DNA of 64,000 bases from JAXGTD01 sp040775095 (GCA_040775095.1 JAXGTD010000001.1:46810-110809); one strand, 5' to 3'. Shown: positions 54,546 through 62,467, numbered from the stretch's first letter. The notes: generated from the letters alone by a model not told the origin. Numbers and translations are program-made.

Positions 54546-54566
54546 AATGCACTATGGCGGTGCATT
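54546..54566. promoter_or_regulatory. Palindrome between the TRAP operon and the Lrp-type regulator
   Basis: A perfect inverted repeat AATGCAC-N7-GTGCATT lies in the 497-bp divergent region, 122 bp ahead of the lrp-like ATG. Perfect 7-bp arms with one-turn centre spacing suit a dimeric helix-turn-helix regulator. It could be the binding site of the adjacent regulator. No other strong palindrome is visible in 54191-54687. Confidence 0.5.
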
Positions 54567-54687
54567 CTGGGCAGGTCCCGCGTGCGGCGGAAGGCTTGTG
54601 TGGTCGGATGTATAGAGATACCGTACGTCCGGACAAGCGGTCCCTCGCCGCGGATGGCGCCCCGCGGGCGCCCTTCAACCCGACCCA

Positions 54688-55146
54688 ATGGAGTTGTCCG
54701 TGTCCCCCCTGGATACCAAGATCCTCGGCCTGCTGATCAAAGACGGCCGCGCCTCCTTTGCCGAGATAGCCCGCGCGCTCAACGTCTCGCGCGCCCATGT
54801 GCGCGAGCGGGTGCAGAAGCTCATGGACGACGGCGTTATTGAGCAGTTCACCGCGGTGGTCAATCCCGAGAAGTTGGGCAAGGCCGTCTCGGCCTTCTTC
54901 GACGTGCGTGTCTCCCCGCAGGGCATCCAGGGCCTCGCCCGCGAGCTCGCCACCCAGCCGGAGGTGGTCAGCCTCTACATCATGAACGACATGCAGAGCC
55001 TGCACATGCACACCCTGACCGAGGACATGGCCCAGCTCGAGCAGTTCAGCGCACGGCACCTGTTTGGCAGAGACGCCGTGCGCAGCGTCGACTGCAAGAC
55101 CCTCATGAGCCGGTTGAAGAACCGCCGCGGAGGGCCCCGCCTCTGA
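54688..55146 (+). CDS. Lrp/AsnC family transcriptional regulator
   Basis: The 152-aa protein has an N-terminal winged helix (LDTKILGLLIKDGRASFAEI, then ALNVSRAHVRERVQKLMDDG, about residues 8-47) and a C-terminal RAM/ligand-sensing domain (SAFFDVRVSPQGIQGLAREL onwards). Such regulators sense amino acids or related metabolites and often control an adjacent transporter operon. It is divergent from the TRAP operon, with the palindrome at 54546-54566 between them, so it is the best candidate regulator of that operon. An alternative start is the GTG 15 bp downstream (VSPLDTK). Confidence 0.92.
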   Translation: MELSVSPLDTKILGLLIKDGRASFAEIARALNVSRAHVRERVQKLMDDGVIEQFTAVVNPEKLGKAVSAFFDVRVSPQGIQGLARELATQPEVVSLYIMNDMQSLHMHTLTEDMAQLEQFSARHLFGRDAVRSVDCKTLMSRLKNRRGGPRL

Positions 55147-55288
55147 GGGGCTGGTTGGGCACCGGTCCTTGATCACAGGCGCAGAGGCTTTACCAGGGCG
55201 GCGTCTGGCGAAGGGAACGAATCCGCTCGACAACTCCAAGCCCTTATGGGCGCGCGGTCTGCGTGCGTGTGCCGGCGCCGCGGCCGCT

Positions 55289-55388
55289 CTGGACGGATTC
55301 TGACCGTCAGGCCGAGCGCTGTCGCGGCGCGCCTGGGGCGCGCCCGTGAAGGTCAGCGCCGGTGGTGTGGGTCCGGTCGTAGGCGGTG
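55289..55388. mobile_element. Solitary IS91-type end (copy of the 3' end at 57830-57909)
   Basis: About 85% identity over roughly 85 bp, apart from one insertion of about 13 bp, links this stretch with 57830-57909. The latter lies right behind the stop of an IS91-type transposase fragment, so it corresponds to the replication-origin end. Here it stands alone and abuts the fragment at 55392-55540. The preceding 55147-55288 has nothing recognisable. Confidence 0.6.
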
Positions 55389-55391
55389 GGT

Positions 55392-55540
55392 GGAGGTGTT
55401 GCAGCTCACTCAGCTCAGAGACCTGTTTTGCAAGCAGTTGCTTATAGTGCTTTTTCGATTTGTATACGGGGTCAACCAGTGTAGGCCGCCGCTTGAGCTT
55501 AACCTCTTCACCTTTTTGTGCACGGGCTGATCGCCGTCCG
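55392..55540 (-). pseudogene. Truncated gene, possibly polyphosphate kinase 2 N-terminus
   Basis: The reverse strand reads GEEVKLKRRPTLVDPVYKSK and KHYKQLLAKQVSELSELQHL, then runs into the IS91-type end. The charged start with a long amphipathic helix ending SELSELQ is like the N-terminus of PPK2-family proteins just before their Walker A region, which is missing. No clear start codon is visible. PPK2 is a suggestion only. Confidence 0.35.
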
Positions 55541-55584
55541 TCGGCGCAAAGCCGCTCAACCCTAAAAGCACACTCTCAACTCAG

Positions 55585-55614
55585 ACGGCGGCTTTCGCCG
55601 CCGTTCATGTTTTT
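55585..55614. terminator. Hairpin terminator-like structure
   Basis: An 8-bp perfect stem ACGGCGGC/GCCGCCGT with a TTTC loop is followed on the plus strand by TCATGTTTTT. It resembles an intrinsic terminator for plus-strand transcription, although no intact plus-strand gene ends here. Confidence 0.5.
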
Positions 55615-56065
55615 CGCTGAACCTTGTGTTGTCGTGGCCGTTCTCGGAAGTACCGGCTTAAACCGTGGGATCGTCCGATCCTGCGTGCAAAGTCGCCAGT
55701 CAGAGGATTCCCGCGAACGGCTGCTGCTGGCTGAGTCCGTCGGGGGGACCGGCATGGTTCTGTCGCGCGCTCGCTGCCCTGGGAAATCGTGTTCTGCTCA
55801 GCATCGGCCACGGGGGGCAGCAGGGTTTTCTTGCGACGTCGACGGGTTTGAGCCGGCCGCCAGCCCGCCGACGGACCGGCAGCGGCGGCGCTGCAGCAGA
55901 CCGCAACGCCCCGGTGGGAATCCGACGACTGCGCCGCTATCCGACCGGTCCGATACGCCCGGGCGGCCTGGGCGGTGGATCGCCAGGACCAGCGCAAGGC
56001 GAGCGGCGATTACTGCAACGGGCGACGAGGCCACGGCGGACGGAAACGGGCCGGCACGACGCCGG
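55615..56065. other. Gene-free region downstream of a Cys-rich protein gene
   Basis: About 450 bp of GC-rich DNA. Open frames exist on all strands but none has a ribosome site or a protein-like composition. It lies behind the stop of the secreted Cys-rich protein encoded on the minus strand. Confidence 0.45.
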
Positions 56066-57517
56066 CTACTTGTTCTGCGTGCCCGACACGTCGAGGTATT
56101 CGATCGCAAGGAACGCCCGATCCAGACCGGGAACCGTCAGCTTGTAGATCGACAGGATCTCGCCGCGATTCCCATCCTGGCGGGTCCACGCCTTCCAGGC
56201 CGGCAACGCCTCGATGGCCTCGTCGGCGCGCGAAAACCGCATGTCCGGGTCGTGACGCCACGACGCGGGCAACGCCCGGTCGTAGAACGCCTCGATCTCT
56301 GCCCAGGTTACCGTCTCGGCGAGGACGTAGACCCCGCTCGTGCGCTGCTCGACGACGTCATCAGGTATACCGTTATCAGTCGCGATCGCCGCGCGGAGGC
56401 CAGCCGCCAATGGCACCTCGGCATTCGCGAGCGGCGTCGCTCCGGTGAAAACCGGAATCCCGTCGGCCACCGGCGGCACCGCGGGCGCGGGAATCCGGGC
56501 AGTGGGTTCTGGCTGCGAGTCGGTCGGCGTGGCAGCGGCAACGCTCGGCGAATCCGCAACCGTTGCCGGCGAAGCGAGCGTGGCCAGCGGCCCGAGCGAC
56601 GCCAAAGTTATGTTGCCGAACCCCACCTGTGTGTCCTCCTGCGGCGATGCATCCGCGGGCTGGCCACCGCCGGCGCAGCCGTCGATGTCGTCGAACTGCT
56701 CGCGACAGTCTTGGTTACAGTGCTTTGCCTTGAGCGCGCAGCGGTAAGCCGCGGCCGCCGCGCAGGTCTCGCCGACTAGCGCGCAACGCAGCACCGAGTT
56801 CACACCCTTGCCTCTTTTCTCGATACAAATCGCCGTGACGGCGGCACAGGTAACCGCCGACTGTTCCATGCAGCGGATGAATTCGTTGTCGAGGCAATCG
56901 GCAATGCAGTTCTGCGTGTCGCTGCGCTGCCGGGGGTCCGGAGCGCGAAACGGTGCGATGCAGGGATCGTTCGGATTGCAGCATTTCTCGTAGAGCGCGC
57001 GCGCTTCTGGGATCCACCCGGCGTAAAGATCGCCGAGACGCTTTGCCGTAGCGGAGTAGTCGTCGCGCACGTCGCAGGACTGCTTGACGCAGATCAGTCC
57101 GCGATCCACGCACTGCAGCCATTGACGGCTCGCTGCCGCCTCACAGGCCCTGAGATCTTCGGCCAGCACGTCCAGCAGGCTCTGCTGCGCCAGGAGCTCT
57201 GCCCGTTGGCTGGTCAGCGCCGGGCAGTCGAGATCGTGCGGACATTCGGGCTCGTCGGCGGGTTGACATGCGTCGATGCAGGTGGCGCCCCGCTCGAGCA
57301 GGACGGCGCAGAACGCGTCCTTCTCCTGCGGCGACGCCGTCTCGACGTAGCGTCGGCAATCGACGTTGCGCCCGAGGCCGACACCGCTCTCGTTGACCAC
57401 AACGATGCCGTTGCAGCAGGGAATCGACTGGCACGGTCCGATGCATCCGGCACCGCGTATGTCCAGCGATTGAGCCCGCGCCCCTACGGCGGGCAGCAGC
57501 ATCGCCGACGCGAGCAC
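56066..57517 (-). CDS. Secreted cysteine-rich hypothetical protein with C-terminal alpha/beta domain
   Basis: A 483-aa exported protein. From the GTG at 57517 the signal region reads VLASAMLLPAVGARA-QSLD. In-frame sequence continues upstream to a GGAAGGAGGGG ribosome site near 57571 without ATG, GTG or TTG, so the real start may be a rare codon (ATA) there. The mature N-terminal half (to about residue 290) has some 30 cysteines, including CIGPCQSIPCCNG, EKCCNPNDPC and HCNQDCREQFDDIDGC. A Thr/Pro/Ala-rich linker follows (about 300-350). The C-terminal 110 residues are cysteine-free (WAEIEAFYDRALPASWRHDP ...), similar in style to small lipoprotein-type domains. I do not recognise a family. It is flanked on both sides by IS91-type ends and other repeats. 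Confidence 0.7.
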   Translation of the reverse strand: MLASAMLLPAVGARAQSLDIRGAGCIGPCQSIPCCNGIVVVNESGVGLGRNVDCRRYVETASPQEKDAFCAVLLERGATCIDACQPADEPECPHDLDCPALTSQRAELLAQQSLLDVLAEDLRACEAAASRQWLQCVDRGLICVKQSCDVRDDYSATAKRLGDLYAGWIPEARALYEKCCNPNDPCIAPFRAPDPRQRSDTQNCIADCLDNEFIRCMEQSAVTCAAVTAICIEKRGKGVNSVLRCALVGETCAAAAAYRCALKAKHCNQDCREQFDDIDGCAGGGQPADASPQEDTQVGFGNITLASLGPLATLASPATVADSPSVAAATPTDSQPEPTARIPAPAVPPVADGIPVFTGATPLANAEVPLAAGLRAAIATDNGIPDDVVEQRTSGVYVLAETVTWAEIEAFYDRALPASWRHDPDMRFSRADEAIEALPAWKAWTRQDGNRGEILSIYKLTVPGLDRAFLAIEYLDVSGTQNK

Positions 57518-57674
57518 GATCGTAAAGGCCAGTAACGAATGGACCGGGAACCGAGCGTTTATGAGCCTGCCCCTCCTTCCCAGACTGTCGCGAAGGCGCC
57601 GTGACTAGAAACAGTACCAATCACCTTTTCGGTGGCTCGCAGCGGGTGGCCTCGCGTGAACGGCGTGGGCATCT

Positions 57675-57785
57675 GCGAGTATAGGCAGCATAAACGCCGT
57701 CTGCTCGGAACCCTCGAGTATCCAAAGAGGTCGTCAGGCGGCCGTAGTTGTGACTTCGACGCGATGCCCGCCTGAATCCCAGCCC
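57675..57785. repeat. 110-bp repeat, copy 1
   Basis: Shares about 85% identity with 63144-63253, beginning GCGAGTATAGGCAGCATAAA and ending with CCTGAATC.CAGCC. No ORF of its own is evident. Copy 2 sits at the junction of two truncated genes. Confidence 0.75.
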
Positions 57786-57829
57786 CCGAGCCGGGAGAAT
57801 GCTCGCGGGAGAAGGCGATGTTGGACGAA

Positions 57830-58320
57830 TTCTGACCATACGGCCAAGTGCTGCCGTAGCGAGCCCATGAAGGTCAGCGCCGGTGGTGTGGGGCGGGTGG
57901 TAGGCGGTGGATCAGAACAGACCCGCCGGCGGTGGCACCCGACAGGGCGGAAGCTGGGCGGGTTCTGCAGAACCTTCTTTGGTGTCGATGTTGGCGAGAA
58001 TCTTCTTGATCACCGCGGGGTCCTCGATGCAGGCGATGAGCCGCAGCGCCACGCCGCGGGCCGAACAGGTCGCGATGTCGATGCCGAAGACGCGCTTGAG
58101 CCGCTGCGCCCAGGTCATCGCGACCCGGCGTTGCGCCGCCGTCTTCTCTTCCCCCTCCTCGGCCAGGAAGCGCTGCTCGCCGGCACACGCCAGCAGTCCC
58201 TGCCGCTGCAGAAAGCGCCCGACCCGCCGGGCGAGGGTGTGCGTCAGTTCGGTGAGCTCGGTAGTGGTCGGCGCCCTCACTCAGCGACACCACTCGACCG
58301 TTCCACGGGCCCCAACACAC
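57830..58320 (-). pseudogene. IS91-family transposase remnant with its 3' end
   Basis: The reverse strand has an internal piece (TTELTELTHTLARRVGRFLQ, from about 58271) joined by an internal deletion to the C-terminus (AMTWAQRLKRVFGIDI, RLIACIEDPAVIKKILANID, stop at 57912). The N-terminal half with the catalytic tyrosines is missing. The conserved 80 bp after the stop (57830-57909) recur at 55289-55388 and should be the origin-type end of the element. Confidence 0.78.
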
Positions 58321-58328
58321 CTTCCTGC

Positions 58329-59306
58329 CTACGTGTCAAGTCCCGTGAGATTATAGACGCGCTTACGAAAGAGCTCGGGGTTTGATTTCTGCCAGTTTTT
58401 GAGGGCCTGTAGGGGTGGGATGTGGCCCAGTGCCTTCTGGGGGATGTGCTGGTTGTAGACCTTGACGTATCGCAGGAGATTTTGCTCGAGGCTCTTGGCG
58501 GAGTCGAAGCGGGTGGTGGCGAGCACTTCGGCGATGCGCCCGTTGAAACGCTCGATCATGCCATTGGTTTGGGGATGTCGGGGCTTGATGAGGCGGTGCT
58601 CGATGTGGTGCTCGGTACAGACCCGGTCGAAGGGATGCTCGCCGTTGGGCTCGCGTTCGCCGGCGGTGCAGAAGCGATCGGTGAGCTCCTTGCCGTTGTC
58701 AGTGAGGAGTTTCTCGATGGTGAACGCGGCGGCCTTGATCAGTCGTTGTAGGAAGCCCTGGGCGGAGGCGGCCGACTTGTCCGGCAGGATCTCCACGTAG
58801 ACCCAGCGGGTGGCCCGATCGATGGCTGCGAACAGGTAGCGGCGCTGCGCCTCGTCGGGCATCTGGGGGAGATACTTGACGTCCACATGGACGAAGCCCG
58901 GCTGGTAGTGCTTGAACGGCTTGTGGGAGGACTTGGCGCCTTCCTCCCGGGGCCGCAGGGCCTAGAGGTTAGACACCCCGTGGCGGCGCAGGCAGCGGTC
59001 CAGCCCGGAGCGGGAGGCGGCGGGGTTGAGGAACTCCCGCACCACGGCCAGGAGATCGTCCAGGGGCAGCAGCAGGCTCTCGCGCAGGGCCACCGCCACC
59101 GCCTCCTGGGCCGGGGTGAGGGTGGTGTGGAGTGTATCCGGGCGATGGGAGCGATCGGCGCCGTCCTCTCGGTTCTGCCACTTGCGCACCGTGTCGCGGG
59201 TGAGGTTGTAGCGGCGGGCCAACTCTTTCTGCGAGAGCGTTGACTCGCGTAGCTCCTTTCGGATGGCCGGGGTGGTGCGGGCGTTCTTGTGCAGGGTCAC
59301 GACCAT
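58329..59306 (-). pseudogene. IS481-family transposase with a single internal TAG
   Basis: Reading from the ATG at 59306 (MVVTLHKNARTTPAIRKELR), a helix-turn-helix domain is followed by the DDE integrase core. This includes VHVDVKYLPQMPDE, FAAIDRATRWVYVEILPDKS, TDNGKELTDR and HRLIKPRHPQTNGMIERFNG, ending VYNLTGLDT at 58329. A TAG at 58962-58964 (after RRHGVSNL) interrupts an otherwise continuous frame of 326 codons; the two halves are in the same frame. All three catalytic acidic residues (Asp, Asp, Glu) look present. This is a recently inactivated copy. TAG is a normal stop for many genes here, so readthrough is not expected. Confidence 0.88.
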
Positions 59307-59388
59307 AGGGGCACTCGTTTGTCTTGGCGAGTAGTGCCACAAGGAGGCAGGGGCTTTCGGTGGTGCGCCGCCGGTGGGGGAGATCCAA

Positions 59389-59449
59389 TTAACTCCCGTG
59401 CCAGGAACAAAGGATAACTTCTTCGTGGAAGATAATCACACGGGACGGA
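59389..59449. repeat. 61-bp repeat, copy 2
   Basis: Matches 48663-48723. It supplies the last 19 codons of the CDF-like fragment (SRVIIFHEEVILCSWHGS then TAA) and lies about 80 bp from the start of the IS481 transposase. Ends carry TCCCGTG and CACGGGA. Confidence 0.7.
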
Positions 59450-59802
59450 AAACCCTCCAAATGTCGGATGGTTCTCTTCAGTTCATGGGCGATCTCATCC
59501 ACTGTCTTGTGCGCATCACTGAAACTACGCTGATCGACTTCAAGGGTGGCTCGCAAAAAGAGGGTACTGCCCGCACGCCGGATGAACATCTCGCGAACGG
59601 CCTCCACCGCGGGGAAGGTGGTGATCAGTGTCCGCGCCTCTTCCTCCGCAGCTTGGGCGGTGGATGCGTCGAGAAGAGAAAGCAGCGCGTCACGCAGAAC
59701 CTCGGAGGCGCCGTAGAAGATCAGGCCGGCAATAGCTACCACGGCCATTTCCTGCGCATAAGGGATGCCCAGTACATGGCCCCCGATACCAACGGGAACC
59801 AC
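59389..59802 (-). pseudogene. C-terminal part of a cation diffusion facilitator
   Basis: The frame of 137 codons has one membrane helix (AQEMAVVAIAGLIFYGASEV) and the cytoplasmic dimer domain of CDF metal efflux proteins (LITTFPAVEAVREMFIRRAG ... DEIAHELKRTI). The other five helices and the metal-binding HxxxD motifs are missing, and its final 19 residues come from a dispersed 61-bp repeat. A GTG at 59802, directly after the TSUP stop, would start it. It is probably a non-functional remnant, although the soluble domain might still fold. Confidence 0.65.
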
Positions 59803-59807
59803 AACGT

Positions 59808-60575
59808 TCAGCTCAATAATCCGTGCAGCAGTTTGGCCGCCACCGCCAGCAGGACGATGCCGTAGAGCCTTTTCACCCAGCCCGGCCGCGCCTTGTTGGC
59901 CATGAACCAGGCACCGAGCTGTGAACCGACAACGACGGCGAGGATGGTCAGTGTGGCAAGCACGGGGTCGATATGCCCTTCCGCCATGTGCCCCAAGAAA
60001 CCGGAGAAGGAGGAGAAGGTCACGATAAAGGCCGTGGTCGCCGCCGCCTCCTTGGTGGAATAGCCCATCTCCATCAGCATCGGGCCGATGATGAAGCCCC
60101 CGCCAAGGCCCAGCAGTCCGCCGATAAAGCCCGCAAAACCTCCAACCACGGAACCAACCAGCATGCGTCTGCGCGCCGGCATCTTTCCCGCCGGCTCGTC
60201 TCGCCCCGAAGTCATCAGGGTACGCACGCCGGCGACGCTGACGGCAATGGCGAACAGCAGCAACAGGGTGTCGCGCGGTACAAAGTCCACCATCCAGGCG
60301 CCCACCGGGGCCAGTATCAGCGCGGCCATGGCAGCCGGCATGCCGCCGCGGAAATCCACCAGTCCTTCACGGGCGTAGCGCACGAAGGCAAGCAGCGTGT
60401 TGAGCCCGTTGAGCAGCAGGCCGATCGGAATAGCAACCGTCTTCACCGGCAGGGACAGCCAGCTGAGTATCGGCACATACAACATGCCTCCGCCGAGCCC
60501 CAGCATGGCGAACAGGAAGGAGACGGCGAAGATCAGGCCGGTGGCGATGGCATAGGTCTGGATGCTCAGCTCCAT
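59808..60575 (-). CDS. TSUP/TauE-SafE family transporter (second)
   Basis: The 255-aa protein has about eight helices and two TSUP repeats: FAMLGLGGGMLYVPILSWLS (about residues 22-41) and GGLLGLGGGFIIGPMLMEMG (about 152-171). It is only distantly like the TSUP at 48728-49543 and closer in layout to sulfite/sulfur-compound exporters. It begins 4 bp after the Usp gene ends, within an operon of FmdE-like, Usp and this exporter. Confidence 0.92.
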   Translation of the reverse strand: MELSIQTYAIATGLIFAVSFLFAMLGLGGGMLYVPILSWLSLPVKTVAIPIGLLLNGLNTLLAFVRYAREGLVDFRGGMPAAMAALILAPVGAWMVDFVPRDTLLLLFAIAVSVAGVRTLMTSGRDEPAGKMPARRRMLVGSVVGGFAGFIGGLLGLGGGFIIGPMLMEMGYSTKEAAATTAFIVTFSSFSGFLGHMAEGHIDPVLATLTILAVVVGSQLGAWFMANKARPGWVKRLYGIVLLAVAAKLLHGLLS

Positions 60576-60579
60576 GGAG

Positions 60580-60969
60580 CTATTCCCCCGGGGTCTGCCA
60601 GCAGCGACGTAACCTCTGCTGAACCGCCGGTGGCTTGTGAACGATGACCGTCATGGGCGCCTTGCGGACCACTTTTTCAGTGGTCGAACCCGGCAGCGTC
60701 TCGAGTAGCGCCCCGCGTCGCTGGGATCCCATGACCATGGCTGCCGCATCTTCGCTGATCGCCGTAGGGATAATGCCGCGCCATAGTCCTGTTTGCAGGC
60801 GGTCTTCATACTCGACCAGCCCAGGCAGGCCGAGATCGGGCACATCGATCGCATCGATCACGTGTAACAGGTTCAGCTGCCGCGTCCGGTTGCGCGCGCA
60901 CTGTAGTGCATGCTGTAAGGCATTCTCCGATCCGGTTGAAAGATCGACCGGTACCAGTACCGTTTTCAT
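60580..60969 (-). CDS. Universal stress protein, short form
   Basis: A 129-aa UspA-fold protein: MKTVLVPVDLSTGSENALQH at the N-terminus (Asp that contacts ATP) and the MGSQRRG...STTEKVVRKAPMTVIVH end (about residues 78-112), the ATP-binding G-2x-G-9x-G(S/T) signature of Usp proteins. Typical members have about 145 aa; the segment between DRLQTG and GIIPTAI is about 30-40 residues short, so one helix-strand unit may be lost. It is between the FmdE and TSUP genes (12 bp and 4 bp gaps), so co-expressed with them. Confidence 0.87.
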   Translation of the reverse strand: MKTVLVPVDLSTGSENALQHALQCARNRTRQLNLLHVIDAIDVPDLGLPGLVEYEDRLQTGLWRGIIPTAISEDAAAMVMGSQRRGALLETLPGSTTEKVVRKAPMTVIVHKPPAVQQRLRRCWQTPGE

Positions 60970-60981
60970 GTGCCTGCCTCC

Positions 60982-61593
60982 TCAGGCGCCCCAACCGGAG
61001 CAGGGAATACAGACGAAATCGCCTTCCTCGGTGACACGCAACTTGTTGACAAAGGTGACTTCACCGCAGCGACTGCAGCGCTGGGTCTTGAAGGTGCCGC
61101 TGGCCTTCGGTGGCTCGGTTTGCTGAACCTCGCCAATCTCGAGGAAGTTTTCTTCCGCCAGTCCCAGTATTTTTTCGACCAGCGGATCAACGACTTCGGC
61201 AGGAATGTCCTGAGGCTCGATGCCTTTTGCACGTTGCTGGACGAAGGGCGAGCTCAGGGCGCCTTCAAAGAACTCGGGCCTGAGCGACACCCGGACCGAG
61301 CGCCCGGTACGGGTGTCGATGAGCGTGAAAGCCATCTTGTTGTAGTACAGCTTCTGGATATTCGATTTTCCGTAGGTGCAGCCGGTCGCGGTCATGATGC
61401 CGTCCAGGAAGCAGCCGGCCGCGTGCCCCTTTCCGGTTTCCGAGATGACGGTCAGTTCCTTGTTTTTTGCGCGCTCGACGCCCAGCGCCTGCATTGCCGC
61501 CAGACCGGCGCGCAGCCCCATCGGCATGGCGGGACATTTGTGGCCATGAAATTTCAGGCCGGTGTCGAAGTATTCCTGCAATGTGGAAGTCAT
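60982..61593 (-). CDS. FmdE family protein with C-terminal zinc ribbon
   Basis: The 203-aa protein starts MTSTLQEYFDTGLKFHGHKC, with AGGAGAAAAC ahead of its ATG. The FHGHKCPAMPMGLRAG segment (about residues 14-29) and TGKGHAAGCFLDGIMTATGC TYGKSN (about 54-79, shown broken) define the FmdE domain, first named from formylmethanofuran dehydrogenase subunit E. The C-terminus is a zinc ribbon (CSRCGE ... CIPC, about 172-198). In bacteria such proteins often sit with molybdoenzyme or sulfur-metabolism genes; their reaction is not established. It leads into the Usp-TSUP part of the operon. Confidence 0.9.
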   Translation of the reverse strand: MTSTLQEYFDTGLKFHGHKCPAMPMGLRAGLAAMQALGVERAKNKELTVISETGKGHAAGCFLDGIMTATGCTYGKSNIQKLYYNKMAFTLIDTRTGRSVRVSLRPEFFEGALSSPFVQQRAKGIEPQDIPAEVVDPLVEKILGLAEENFLEIGEVQQTEPPKASGTFKTQRCSRCGEVTFVNKLRVTEEGDFVCIPCSGWGA

Positions 61594-61654
61594 GATGTTT
61601 TCTCCTGTTTGTAGGCATTTACAACCCAGAGGCGGATCAGTTGAGAAAGATGCC

Positions 61655-61765
61655 CTAAGCTCTGTCGCCTTTCAGACAGTCCACCAGTCCGGGCATGAAG
61701 AACACCAGGGCAATGGCGGACAGGAGCAAGGCGGTAAGGAGTCGGGTGTCGGCAGACAGCGACAT
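61655..61765 (-). CDS. Small single-helix membrane protein
   Basis: The 36-aa product begins MSLSADTRLLTALLLSAIAL at 61765, then VFFMPGLVDCLKGDRA. GGGAAAG stands ahead of the ATG. One transmembrane helix with a short charged tail. It lies between the sigma factor and FmdE genes, same strand, 61 bp before FmdE. Too short for family assignment; a longer frame upstream lacks a ribosome site. Confidence 0.5.
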   Translation of the reverse strand: MSLSADTRLLTALLLSAIALVFFMPGLVDCLKGDRA

Positions 61766-61921
61766 GATCTTTCCCTTCTTGTCTTCTCTATCAGGGAAGA
61801 CGAAGGAAGACGCCGAAAGATGCAGCGCACCCGAATTATTTGCACAAGAGAGTGAGTCGTCGAAGCCGGATGCGCACATGCACCACTTTCGGTGCGTAAG
61901 GAGAGTTGATTCAACAACCTG

Positions 61922-62467
61922 TCAGGGTTTGCCGCCCTTTTTCTCCGTGCGAGGCACGAAGCAACACACCTTGCCCGACTCGTCGAAACGTACCTGACAG
62001 GCCGTCTTCAGGTGCTCGCCAAGGCGCCGACGCGCCCGCTGCACCCGGGATTTGGCACCGGGAAGGCTGATCCCCTTGCGGCGGGCATATTCGGCCTGGG
62101 GCAGACCCTCCAGGTCGCACAGGGTCAGCGCCTCGCGGTCTTCCTCGGTCATCTCGGAAAGCGCCCTGGGCAGGCATGAGGTGAGACTTTCCAGCGGGGT
62201 GGGATCCTGCTCTTTGGCGGGAAGCTCAGGCGGAAGCTCCCCCAACAGCTTGTGGGTACGCAGATGGTCGATGAGCCGGTTGCGGGCCACCCGGAACAGC
62301 CACGCGCGGGGATTGCTCAGCCCACAGAAGCCCCCGCCCTCAGCGACGGCCTTGAGAAACACGTCCTGCAGCAGATCCTCGGCCAGTTGCGGGTCGCCGG
62401 CACGCTGGATCAGGAAGGCGCGCAGTGGCCCTTCATACCGGTCCCAGGCGGCGAGCAGGCAGTTCAA
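61922..62467 (-). CDS. sigZ: ECF-type RNA polymerase sigma factor, SigZ-like
   Basis: The sigma-70 protein has about 181 residues when started at the TTG at 62467 (LNCLLAAWDRYEGPLRAFLI). Region 2 includes AEDLLQDVFLKAVAEGGGFC and AWLFRVARNRLIDHLR. Region 4 has LPRALSEMTEEDREALTLCD and GAKSRVQRARRRLGEHLKTA. A short Cys-containing tail (CQVRFDESGKVCCFVPRTEK) is typical of SigZ-type factors and may sense redox or metal. Upstream in-frame sequence to 62680 overlaps the phosphatase remnant and is unlike the family, so the true start is uncertain and the gene may have lost its original 5' end. It probably drives the small-protein, FmdE, Usp and TSUP genes downstream. No anti-sigma gene is visible. 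Confidence 0.82.
   Translation of the reverse strand: MNCLLAAWDRYEGPLRAFLIQRAGDPQLAEDLLQDVFLKAVAEGGGFCGLSNPRAWLFRVARNRLIDHLRTHKLLGELPPELPAKEQDPTPLESLTSCLPRALSEMTEEDREALTLCDLEGLPQAEYARRKGISLPGAKSRVQRARRRLGEHLKTACQVRFDESGKVCCFVPRTEKKGGKP

Noticed and set aside
55500..55614. A GCGCAAAGCC segment followed by a terminator-like hairpin, resembling part of a GEMM (c-di-GMP) riboswitch.
   Set aside because: The second conserved helix and receptor are absent, there is no gene downstream on that strand, and the reverse strand here encodes a PPK2-like peptide.
46551..58964. Two transposase frames each broken by an in-frame TAG (46551-46553 and 58962-58964), which could hint at amber recoding.
   Set aside because: TAG serves as the normal stop of hipB, hipA, the RES toxin, subtilase, DUF429 and AhpD-like genes, so recoding would extend all of them. 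Simple decay is the better explanation.
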